Assembly: GCF_028453695.1 (NCBI RefSeq)
Contig: NC_135782.1
Location: 6,696,001-6,760,000, forward strand
Direction: 5' to 3'
Length of the DNA stretch: 64,000 nucleotides
Source: Augochlora pura
Lineage: Eukaryota; Arthropoda; Insecta; Hymenoptera; Halictidae
Below, one piece after another: positions 34,034-46,326 of the stretch (the first letter of the stretch is position 1; every line of letters starts with the position of its first letter). The position numbers and the translations under genes were made by a program. The notes under the pieces were generated by a model, which saw nothing but the letters and a program-made list of their open reading frames with translations, was not told the origin of the DNA and ran no database searches.

Positions 34034-37000
34034 CCAAGAGCTGGTTAACAGTCCATAAATTGTTTAATGGAAAAAAGCAGAGTATAAATGGACGGTGTTT
34101 ACTACTTTGCAACGAACGCATTAAAGCCTGTTTTGAAACGCAGAGCGTAAATTACACCCGCCACCTGTCCGTTTTCCTTGTGATGTAACACCGCGGAATG
34201 ATCGAAGAGCGCAATTCGCGACACACGGATTGCTTTGTCAGCTCTAATATAAACAGTTGCCGGCTGAACCAATGATCGCAACAGGAGAAGTGAGCGACAC
34301 GCTACTCCGCGCCGCCGTAGGGTTGAACGATTCGGCGAGGAGCTGAAGAACGGAGATGGGAGAAGATACAGAAGCTGAAAGAGCAGCAGCAGAAAAAGTA
34401 CGAGGAGATTGCAACATTCCAGCATGCGATCCGACTGCAGTTCCCTTGGAATTTCGAGTTCCGCGGGCTCGTTTTCGACGAAAAAACGAGAGCCGAGATG
34501 CATCGATGATCGCAGTAACTGTCCGCACCATTGCAAATGCTAAGACGTGGTTGCAAGAGTGGACATCTGTTGCCACCATATTGTGAACCGATGCTTTCTA
34601 TTATTATCATCATTAGTATTATTATCATTATGTTAGTAGAGTTAATTGCTGTGGACAATGGTCTCACAAGCGCAATGAACTCAATTTTATATATAGAACG
34701 CATAGAAAATCCGTGCAGCTATGTCCATCGAAACGAGTTCTCTACCGAACCGATAGATCATGAAAGATCACGGTCAAGATGGAAATATTTCAAGGCCGTC
34801 GAATGATACCGAATGAATTGGGCCAGCTATCGTCCGGTTATGGTCGCTCCATGTGCAATTATCCGGTTCTTTCGAATATCAGACGTCTGCCCGGTCGTCC
34901 CCGGGGAAAAGCATTATAGTACTTAATACGGTAGGTACTTAGGTACATGGTATCGAACGCGTTTCGTTCGTGCCCGTTAATGTTTTTCCTCGAACGAACC
35001 TGTTGGAAATTACATCTCTTCGACCTCCTTTGTACTCGTCCTTCAGAGACGCGGCGGAGGGAGGGGTACGGGAGGGCCGAGAGGGGAGAAGAGTATCGTT
35101 GGATGAGCCGAGAATTGTAATTTACAAGATCTCCTCGTCCTCCTTGTTTTTCCACGCATGAATAATTTACAGTCTCCTCCACTTTCGCGATCGATTTATT
35201 TGTTTTCCGCGGGATCCTGTGTCCTCCGTGGATCGGACTCCTCTTCGTATCATCGATCAACCCTGTCGATTTTCTAGCACTGGGTTAAGCTTTTATCGAG
35301 TCCGTCCGATCTCGCTACTGTCTTTCATTTCGAAGTGGCGAATAAAATTGTTTATGCTTTCGTCGTATCGATCCTGTTCTATTTTTACAATTTAACAGTA
35401 ATCGATACGTTCAATTTGAGAAATCAGACGAAGACGATGAAAGAAGTTACCTAGAAATTCTTTGCAACAAAAATTAACAAATTCGTTCTTCTAATCTTAC
35501 CAAGCAACACATGTCGGACATGTTCAGAGTGCACTGGGCTTGGTATCAAAAATATTTTCAATAGCGTTGAAAGAATAAACTCTTTCGTGTTGTTTTTACT
35601 CATGAAGCATAATATAGTTTACGTTTAGAAGATTCAGGCTTATCTACTATTTCTAAGTGCGAATAGAATTTGCTTGTCGATAAATTATGAGTCTTCGTGC
35701 ATTTATGCTGCACGCAAGCTTGAAAATACAAGAAAATTCACTTATAACAAAAATGTGTATTTGCAATTCGAGAAAGTAGAATAATTACAAGAATTGAAGT
35801 ATTACTTGTAACGTGATTTTTAAAGGAAGGAGAAAATTTCCAATTGACCTCTTTTAGTTCATGTAGCTTCTATATTCTGAAATTAATTAAGACAATCTCT
35901 ATTTTACATAAAAGTCTAGCAATGATATCGACGAATATTATCTTAACTTGCTTAATCGTATATGCAAGCGATATATGTTTCGATAAAAAAGCGCCGCATA
36001 CAGGTCGCCAAGGACAAAGTATAGCTGCTAGCCTAGAAAATAAAATTGCGCCTAATTTCCTTTCCCACAAATTACCATCCGAGAGCGCTGCGATATAATA
36101 CGCGCGGACCACTTGTCGTTGTTTTTACCCGGTTGCGCTCGCCTGTTCGCTTTCTTTTAAGTTGCCATCGCGGGTACGTCGCAATTAATCATGGGACACC
36201 CTTCTAACGACGACCGGGATCGTACAGAATTATTCAGACAATAAGATTAATTGCCGTAGGCCCGAATGGAACCTAGTTCTCTCGGCTTTCACTCGCGCGG
36301 CCGCGTCCACGGATCCGCAGAAATGCGAGCGAACGATGATCCCGATCGTGGTTCGCTAACAAAGAGTGCATATAAATATTCGTAAAGCCCCGTAGATCGT
36401 TCACGGGCGAACGCAGAAGGGTACCAGGGCCCCGGACCGCATTCTCCGGCGGTCCTAAACCTTCCGAAACAACCTTAAGACCCAGTTTGAGCACGCGACA
36501 GGAGGATACAGCCACGGCATGCCGCGGCCGCAACCGGTCATTATTTATCCTGTCATTGTTGCACGGGCCGTGCGCGAATTAATCCTTCGAAAAAGGATTA
36601 TTAACGATCACAGCGAGATTTAAAATATCCCTTTCGTTGGCACGCTGTATCGCAAATCTCGAACGTGTGTCGCTCGTTTCATGTTGCTCACCTGTTAATT
36701 CGGACGCTTTTCGGATTTTCATGGAATATTTTTTGTATTTCAACGAAGGGCTTTCCGCAATTTAGAATATTGAGGATTTTGCGTTTCAAATAGCAGCTTT
36801 TAATTTTTTGTTTCATCGAAATTGAGCTATGCACTGTCCAAAGTGTGCTGTGTGCGATTGATTTTCAGCACTGTTGATTTTCAATGAAAATTGATTTGCA
36901 AAACAATGATCTGCAAAAGTATGAATCTGATTTGGTGAAACCTGAGCATACGAAGGGATGTAAAATCAGTAACGCGTACCGCAGAAAAGAGAAATTTCAT

Positions 37001-39100
37001 GAGGTAATTAGCACTAAAGTTCTGTTATTAAGTAACGAAGATTTAAGATTGTAAACGCTACGGTTTTTAAGTACGGAAAAATCAATAAACTTGGAAAGTC
37101 GTCTAAAGGCAGTATAATAAGATTGGCGCCGCATTTCAAACGATCCCGACATCGATTAGCGCCGATCGTCTCACGTATTTAGTCTTCCTGCCCTTTCGGC
37201 GTCGTTTCCATGACCGTCGGTCGATCGTTATCGTTAGACTCCGTTATTATTAGACCCGTTAGGATAATCCGTTGAAACGGACCCTATCAGCGTGCACAAT
37301 TAATCGCTCCTGTAATTTTCCCAGCGATCCTTGCGAGACTGGATTATTGCTGGCGCCTGGCGCATTGCTCTCCGATGAGATTCCTCGGGACTTTTTCCGC
37401 AGAAACGGCGATACTATATTTAGTGGCGCGTTCATGAAGCCTGTCCATACGCTTATTCCCATCGGTGAATGAAGAGTCTATTAATATAAACATAACCGTC
37501 TGATGGCCGGGCTGGGTCAATTTTAATTGAACCGATGCTTTTCAGTCTTAACGAACGTCGCCGTACGTTGACTCGATTCTAAATTCGTTCTAACACGACA
37601 CCTATCATGGTCGAAACGACCGGTTTCTTGCTTTATAATTCTGCAAATATCGAAGACTCTTGCATTAAGAATAAATGAAAAAGTTTTACATTATTAGAGC
37701 AAGTTTTCAAATAGATATTTTACGGAGTCTCTTATCGACTCAGCGAAAATTGCTATCATCGTATCTACTATTTTATTATTGCAATGTAGAACGCTTATTT
37801 CGCAAATTTACAAACTAATAATTGAATAAGAATAATTAATACAAAGTACATTATACAATTTAAAAGAATCAGAGTTTTGTAATATTTGCCGTTATCAAGC
37901 GAAACCCGATTTACAGTTGCAAAAGGATAAATATTTTTAAGATGGTAGCACCATGCTAAGAGCTGTGGTTGATGACTTCTTCTGAGGATTGATGACCGAT
38001 TCACCCCGTTCGTCGGACCCACGGTCAGGCGAATCCGGCGCCTGCAGAATCGGTCGATTCGTCAGGGAGCAACAGGTTTACCGGACACCGAAGGGAAGAA
38101 ACGCGGGACGACGAGGGAGACGGAGAGGAACGGGGCAAAGGTAGAATCTTTGGCCACGGTTGAGCCTCGCCGGTATTCGAGGCACCCGTTTAGGATGACC
38201 GTGGTTAGCCGAGGGTAGGAGAACGATGGTGGGAGTCGCGACGATGCTGATGACCGTGACGGAAAACCAGGGGCCAACGACATCGCGTCATGAACATTTC
38301 ACTCTGTAAACGCCGACTATCCATCTACATGATCATTTATTTTAGACGACATTTCTGTCGTAATTACTGTTTACGAAATCTCAACCCTTTGGTGAAACTA
38401 TTTTATTCACAGTTGTAATTAGACTGCGAACTTTTCTGCAACAAAAAATTGTGTTTGAAGCCAAGTGCAGTTTTATACTCGCTTAAGTAAGTTGAGTAGG
38501 TTGGAGTTTTTCTTTTCTTTTAATTTTTTCATTATTGAGTGGTAGATAGTTATAATAATAATTTCTCAGGAGACATAATGAATTTCTCTTCATTTTGTGC
38601 TTGCACTTACTTGCATGCTTAAGTGCTGGTAATAATTTCGTAATTTGTACATAATTCGTAGATAAATATTCATTATCTTTTTGAAGTTTTTACTTGTACG
38701 CTTGTACATTATAACGAGCGACAAGAACACACGGAAAGTAATTTAGCCAATTAGGTGACTGTCCCTACCGAAATCGGTTAGACTCTTCAAGCAACTAGTA
38801 AAAGGAATTCCTGAATTTTTACGGAGCTTTCGCAATCATACTTATTGCTCGAAAATCTCCAAAATGTTTCAAAAATTCGTTTTCTATGGTTCTAAAATAG
38901 TTCCTTGATCGCAACATCTTCCCTTCTACTATAATGTTAATATCCACCAATTAATGTAATGTAAAAATTAGGGCGAATTGAGATTATTTCACAAACACAT
39001 TATTGCAATTAGAGGTCGCAATTTTAAAATTTAAAGTGCATTTTCAAACTACGTTTTGATATAAATATTTTCAAATAGACTGTACTGTTTGATTTTCTGA
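34034..39100. other. Intergenic DNA, nothing recognised
   Basis: Mixed AT-rich and CpG-rich stretches (GC-rich at about 34.3-34.5, 35.0-35.3, 36.2-36.5 and 38.0-38.3 kb). Open frames on both strands within the GC-rich parts lack domain signatures, and I treat them as chance frames. Confidence 0.45.
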
Positions 39101-39479
39101 CATTTTTTCATTGGACAAAACACGTTGCAGAGTGCCGCAGAGGGGAATAGAAACGAGGCCTGGCATCGCTGGGTTAACGAGAAAAGGGCCCGGCGTCGGG
39201 CGAAAATTTGAAAAACCCGCGGACAAGTGGTCGAGGGACGAGGAACGATCAATGGCTCGGGATTTACCTAAAAGCCCCCGGCTCCCGGACAAATGACCAT
39301 AGCAGCAGACGCCTGTTAGCACGGTGGGGGATGAGGAAACAAGGGGAAAGCGAGGGGTGGTGAAGGAACAACCGGCGGCAGGGGTTCGACGATGGTGGTG
39401 GCTGCGGCGCCACTGCCACTGCCATCGCCTTCGTCGTCGTCGCCGTTGGCCGGTCACATACATATACTAACTTTCTGCT

Positions 39480-39862
39480 TCTGGTGCGGTATAACGCCGG
39501 GCACAGCGCAGAACGGGTGCCGGCAGTCGTGATCGGTCCTTCGTGCGGGTTGCCTCGCCTCGTGTTTCTATCCGCCAGCAGTGAGACTCATTGACAAGTG
39601 TGACAATCGGCAGGGAGCTTCGCCGCTATTCCAGGGAGAGACTCTTTCCTCCGAGGAGCATCCTGATTGTCTTGCTCGTGTAGGGGAAGTCGTTCAACCC
39701 AGACAGCTTTAGGTCAATTTATTCGTCAACCGGAGTGGAAGCACGTGACGTTCACGAGTCCAGTGACTGCGCGATCCTTCCGGCCCTTTGGCCCCCGTGA
39801 AGTTACCCGTGACCTTGTGACCAAGTTCACCCATAGGTCGGACCGCTTTCGGAGCACCGAGG
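39480..39862 (+). promoter_or_regulatory. Candidate distal promoter or 5' UTR exon of the SLC22 gene
   Basis: A CpG-rich stretch ending in a good donor (GAGG then gtgaga at 39863) on the plus strand. It lies upstream of an acceptor (tttcag, 45755-45760) that opens the sequence leading into the transporter start codon. The link is an inference from splice signals only. Confidence 0.25.
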
Positions 39863-39899
39863 GTGAGACTCGCGCGGGCGCATGAGTATTTTCGAAATA

Positions 39900-42800
39900 G
39901 AACGTTTCTTCCCGGTATTGATAACCGTTCTCCCTTCTCGGGTGTCAGATGCAGTACCTTCGAATTTTTGGAACCGATTTCAGTCGTTCTGCACCTCTTT
40001 GCACTCGGAGCAATTTCTCAAATCATGTAACAGCAAGGTCATTTTCTCTATAAGTAAGAATTATCGGCGAATTGGAAAGAAACGCGTTAAATGATATATA
40101 AAATGATATCGTTTGAAATGATTATTTTATTCGAATAGAATTTTATGTAAGGTTGCACAGAATTTAGCCCTTTTAATATCGGCTAAAATAGAGAAATGTA
40201 ATAGAAGAAATATCTACTTGTTATACTATTTTAATGATTTTATATAGTATTCATATTATATGATTTTATATTGGATTCGTATAATGTAATATTAATGTTA
40301 AAAATATCATAAATTCAACATTACTATTTTCGTACGTATGCTGGCATTACCGAGTTCTATATACGACCAATGTGTATTGTTTTATGTCAATAACAAGATT
40401 GGATTTATTTAATCTTCGTATCTATGTTTGAACGGAGAAGTTGATCTAAAAGTTTGTCATAGATAGATTTTTATAGTAGCATGAATTGTAAAAGAACAGA
40501 ACAGATACACAGAAAATCAGTCATTTTTATTGGTTTGGTACATTCAATGTTAATATCGAAACTATCAAAATTAGCAGTAGATTTGCTATGTTCCTTAATT
40601 GGGCACATTCAAGTGCAAAGTGTTAAATTCAATTTAAAGAATTTTACGATGTGATCTGTAGCCTTCTACGATTATCTAAGTTTTTATTTTTTTATGATAA
40701 TCTGATTTTGGTAGCTTTCAAGATTTTTATTCCAGAGTTTAGAGTTCGTTCAACACTCCTAGCTAACTTTAATTGTTTCGTGTTCGCCATGTATGATGTA
40801 TTTCTTCATTTCCTGCTAAAAAGCTTTCTCACCCATTATAACAGTATTAAAGACACATGTATTCACTATGTGTTGATGGAATCGCAGTAAAGTGGCAACA
40901 CGTGATGTTGCTCGCAAGTGGTACGTTCACTCGTGAATACTTCGCTTGCGATAAAGACGGTTACGGAATGTAATTATTATTACAAACTATAATTGTAATA
41001 AGTTCTAATTCGTACGGTCACGCAAATGTCTATTTTCTTACGTTTTCTTCTACTAATTTTCTTAAATTTTTGAAATTACTGAAATATCGTATGATTTCGA
41101 TTATAATTAAATTACAGATTTTATGCATCTGTAATAAAATTGGATAGGTGAAATTTAAACCAATGAAAATGTTAAAAGAATTTATTGCTCAACCCTTTGC
41201 ACTTGAACCTTTTTTATGAGGGGAAGAAAACTGTTAATAATTATGGGACTTCCAAGACTGAAAATATTTATTTTCTATAATCTGCATCAATGCAATCTTA
41301 TCTATCTTCTTGACAAAAATATGTTTAATATCGGGTATAATTTTATTTATTAATCTTTTTAATATATTTTTGAAAGTACTACTTCTAAACATGTTAATCT
41401 TTTTTATAACCTTAATGAAACCTGTGAAAATGTACATTAATTTTCTGAAACTAGGTAGTCAAGTAATATTTATACTCGACGTCCAAATGGACCCAAGGCC
41501 CAAGTGTTAACTATCTAGGTTCTGACAATTAATTTCTCTTCTCACATGTTTCATTAAGGTCTATAAAAAAGGTAACGTGACTAGAACAAGTCCTATGAAG
41601 AAAATATAGATAAAAAGCGCTAAATAAAGTGTTAAATGATCCCAGTCATACTCAGTTATATTTTTGTTAAAATAGCTGTTCGAGTGTAATAAATGCAGCA
41701 AATATTTTCAGTGTTCTATCAGTTTATATTTTATTTGTTTATATTTTATAAATTATCTATTTACTGCAAGAATGCGTTCCAGTTATTGGTAATCGATCTG
41801 AGAAAGTTCTCCGAACGTGAAGGGTTGATAGACTCTGCATCACACAAGGGATTGCGATAAACCGATAACTAAATAAACAGAACAAAGGAGAGTGATCCGA
41901 ATGATACATTGACCAATACACCGTAGGTAATGATCATTAGAGCATCGTTAACACATTCCCCGTCGATTTTGATTCTTGACAGCGTAGTCGTAAACGCGCG
42001 GTCTCAAGCGGCGGGGATCACTCGAGCGTTCATTATGTACCCATACATTGATTATCTTTAAGCCTCCGCTTGGAGAGCCTCGACGGCTCGCGTTGCGTTG
42101 CCGAGCTACTCGTATGTGTTCGAATCATGTTCCCGTGAATTGTCTTGCTAAGCAGTCAACAGAGATTTACAACGCAGGTCCCTCGATAGAGAACACGTTT
42201 ACTTGCGGTCGCATCGGATCGCGATTTATTTATTGCGTTGCACGCACCTACCGAGCAATACCACGTGGCATTTATGAGTATTTACAACATCGCTACGCGA
42301 CATAAGCTCTTCGGATTACGGATCTCCCCCTACTCTGTCTGCCGCAACTGATACACCATTATGCACCAATTAAATACACCGGCCATATAAAATAATTCCT
42401 GCCGGTCGTGTCTCGGCTGGCTTATGGTTCACCCGGCAAAAATCACTATAGCTGCGCGTTCGCAGGGTGGACCGCACAGAAAATTATAGCGCGTTATTAC
42501 GATTGTGCACATATGGTGTCCCGGGATTTTTAAGCACACGTGACGTTCTATGTTTAATTTTAAAAATATTCGATACCGTACGATAGGTTTGAATTGGAAT
42601 TTTAATTTTTATTTGTCCGCGATACACGAAGCTTTCTGAATGCTCTGTTTATATAGGAGACTATAATATCATTGCTAATCCAATAAATTAAATTGTATTA
42701 ATGTAATGTATCAACTTCTTTATCACTTGAAAGTATGCTTAGAAAATGCAAACAGAGTGGAACGTATTTGACATGCAAATTGAAACACGATTGATAAATA

Positions 42801-45760
42801 TTGCTTTATAATACTGTTAAATAGACTGTGAATTTTATGCATTTATGTCAGGATTGAGTAGTTAGAATTTGAAATAGTAGAAGCATTTAAACAATGTTTA
42901 AATGTCGATGTATTATTTTTAATTTATTAAAATGGTTCGAGAAGATATTTTGCGAATTTTATGCATGAAAATTGATAACAGAAATGATAATGCATAGAAT
43001 TAAAAAATATTGTCATATCGCACTCATTCGATGACGTTTTCTTGCAACAGAATTGTTCTTTGATTTCGCCAAATATATGAAGAATTTTTTCGGCTATTTG
43101 TTCGGAACATCTTGTACATACACATTTGCCAAGATTGCTGTATAAGATCCACTAGATAAAACTCGAGGAATTCCGATGGCCATGGATTATGAAAATGTCT
43201 ACGGAGGAGAAACGAATTTCGTAAAGTCTTCGCGAGCCTCGAGCCACGTGGGTTATTGACACAGCGGTGGCAGCCTTGAATCGTTTGAGAAAAGCTTGTT
43301 AACTAATTTTGGTAACGTATTACGGCAAATGGTACACGTTCGCATCCACAGACCACGTCTGTCAGAAGAAACTTAATTAATTCTATCACCGGTAAATAAC
43401 ATTGCTCGCGCAGAGACAGTGGATGGACCTAAGGGAGCTCTACTCGTAATTACAAATATTCTGTATTGCTCGACAACGTACAATTGAAGTTTCCTTCTGT
43501 AGCAAAATTATGATTCGAGGTATTTAACATTTTATTCCATTGATACTTAAATTTACGAAGCCAAGTTTTTTCCCTTATAAAATTTTAAAAATTTGATACT
43601 AGAAAGATCTTCCTGTGAGAAATTTTTGGATAATTATCTGTAGTTTAATACATTTATAAATAATATTTATCATAAGTATAAATGAATCCAATCTTGACAC
43701 TGTTATAAAATAATACAGATTGATCTTGTTTTAGGCTCGATATTAATAAAATTGTAATACAAATTATTTGGCAATTTATTAACATAAATAGTTAAGCCTA
43801 TGGATTCTAAAAATGCAGTTACGTTCTGAAAAAAAGACCAATCTCGTAGGAACCTTTTATTAATATCGAAGACGAAGGAAGCTGGATTTTTTGAAGGTGA
43901 AGCATTGAAATCGAAAGTGTTTAGTCTCAAGGCTACGATTAAAAACGTTTGTGAACGTTGACTTGGTTGTGAGTAACGATGTCAGAGAATTGATAGATCG
44001 TTGCCCGTCGTTTCTCGACCCGTAAAACCACGGGTACTTTCTTCAGGAAATACAAGCGAACTTGTGTAATACCAGCAGAACGATGGACTCTGTTTGTCCC
44101 GGAAATGACTTTTCCAGCTCTCTTCGTTTCTATCTCTTCTATTCATTAATTCAAAGCTGAGATGCGAGCTTTCGATTCGCTGTCGAAATTAGTACCGTTT
44201 ATACGGTAAATGTATTTATATCATTCATATACTCAGCTACAATTTATAACTTAATTATATAATATCAGTTTTTCATATCGCTGAGCTGTAAACTTACATT
44301 TTCTTGAACTCGAAATAACTGTTTAATTTAATTGATTTACCTGCACTGGTTCCTGAATTAAAAACTAACTCGTAAAAACAGTAAAAAGGACACAAAGATC
44401 TTCAGTTTACTTGAACAATAGTAATAAAAATAGTGAACCCAATACACCGCGTCCAGTAAAAGCATACGAACGACAAAGAATAAAAAGAAACGAAGGTAAA
44501 ATGAAAGTAAAGTAGGACTCGAATGAAGAAACAAAATACGTATGTGTAGTGCAAAGTTCAAACGGCGGTTTTAACCACTAACCAGCGTAGCTATTAAACC
44601 AATTTGGGCACTAAAAATACGTATGCGTTCAGACAACGTATTTTATAATTTCGAGATGTTTTGCTCCATTCTTGACGTTCACACGCATTGCAAACACAGA
44701 TATTTTAGATTTTTTACCGAGTCACCAGATCGTGTTATAGCACAGAAATAGTTTGAGAATGTACGATTTTTTTTCCACCCGACTCATAACGTTGTAAACC
44801 GCTGCAATCGAGACTGCACCTTTTCCTTGTTCCGTTTGTTGAAACACGAATGGAGAACGTTCCGCACGGAGCCTCTTCCATATACGACGCGATTCGGTTT
44901 CGCTGAAGCGGGTAAAAGTGGCCATGTGTGCGCCAAGTTCATTTACATTATTAACGATTCGATAACACACGCAATGTCGCAACGCGTGTCACGGTGCGTA
45001 ATACACGAGGTATCTCCGTATAATGAAATCTATACATGGTATCTGCGATCATCGACAAGGAAAAAGATAACTTCATACCAGAATTTCATTCCAGGTTCCT
45101 TTTACACTTATTTGACAATCATTAATGCTCTCACCGGCAGCATAAATTCCTTCAACGGAGCAACATTTTACCATCGAAATGCTAGCGTTTCTTAGCACAT
45201 CAATTATCGGCGATGATTTTATAACGTTTGTAAACCTATAATTTACAGTTCATAAATGTTTAATAATTTGTTCAGTGGTACTAACTATTTTCATCGTATA
45301 ACACAATGGTACCGTCTTATTGATCTATCTAATTGTCGAATTAGCTTCAGAAAATCATTCGAAAAATAAACTTCCATTTGTTGTACTTTGTACCGTCCAA
45401 ATAAAATGGGTGGAATAAAATCAAGGAAAACTACATGCATTAAAAATTAAATTTACACACATGTGTTATCCTTGAGGCAATTAGCACTGTCCTGCAGATA
45501 CGTGTGACTATCGAACATCTTTTCATAAAAAGATCCATGGTCCATATCTTAGCTACTGGCAATATGATTTCTTTCAAATCGACCTTAACAATTTCATAAT
45601 TTTTGAATCTTGTATATTTGATTTGGTAGGTGAATATGATCTATAGGAAGCTTAATTTGGAGTGTACAATCGTAACATTTTCGAATCCTTATTTGAAGTG
45701 GCAGACGCAAGATCCCAAAAATCCTGAGCTCAAAATTAAAACCCATTTTCTGAATTTCAG
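39900..45760. other. Intergenic DNA upstream of the SLC22 gene
   Basis: AT-rich. Contains a degenerate mobile element at 41189-41510 and CpG-richer patches at about 42.0-42.5 kb. A similar TTAA-type end (caagtgcaaagtgttaa) is visible near 40611-40627 without an identified partner. No gene supported. Confidence 0.45.
41189..41510. mobile_element. Degenerate TTAA-type element
   Basis: The right end is CACTTGGGCCTTGGG (reverse complement) next to TTAA at 41507-41510. The left side has CACTTGAACCTT at 41201, preceded by TCAACCCTTTG. The interior (about 41355-41430) resembles the interior of the element at 48380-48582, including a shared CTTAATGAA block. Ends are only partly matched, so borders are approximate. 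Confidence 0.4.
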
Positions 45761-46326
45761 GGTGATAGCGAGAAATCCGTCAACACCAGAATCCGAGCCG
45801 GCAGCACCGACCATCGCACCTGAGGCCCACAATCAGCACAAAGAATTTCTCCACGATCCCCCTTTCCCCGAGGGAGCTGCATCCCGGAACGCCGAGCCTC
45901 GAATGAGTTGATCCGTGAGAACTGCGTTTCCGGTAGCGCGGCTTCGAAGAGAGTAGACTGAACGCTTACCATTCCGTCAAACATGACATAAACCGAAGAA
46001 TCTCATCCTCCTAAGCACACAGAAATCACCGCGGAAGAGTAACCCGTTGCATCCGAAGGATCGGAGAATTTCGACGCGGAGAGAGAGAGTATTTTTATCG
46101 AAGTGAGGAGCCATCGGATTCTTCGAATTCGACGCTCGCCAGGGTTGATTCGTCTGATTCGCGAGGACAGGATAGCTCCGAGGATCTGCCCGCGGCGCGA
46201 GATAATTATCGCCATCGTGACGGGCACATCGAGCGAGAGGAACCACTCGATCGACGTATCCCCAAGCGAGCGGACCACGGGGACCAGAAGACGTAAACGG
46301 AGAAGGATCCGCGGCATCAAGGAAAA
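45761..46326 (+). other. Probable 5' UTR segment of the SLC22 gene
   Basis: An acceptor-like tttcag at 45755-45760 and continuous, relatively GC-rich sequence lead to the transporter ATG at 46327. The short frames inside (both strands) have no protein-like content. Confidence 0.35.

Noticed and set aside
34102..34806. Overlapping frames of 76-144 codons on both strands
   Set aside because: Frames on several phases are open at once in GC-rich DNA; no domain signature in any.
39667..40094. Plus-strand frames in the CpG-rich block
   Set aside because: No protein-like composition or motif; better explained as a promoter or 5' UTR region.
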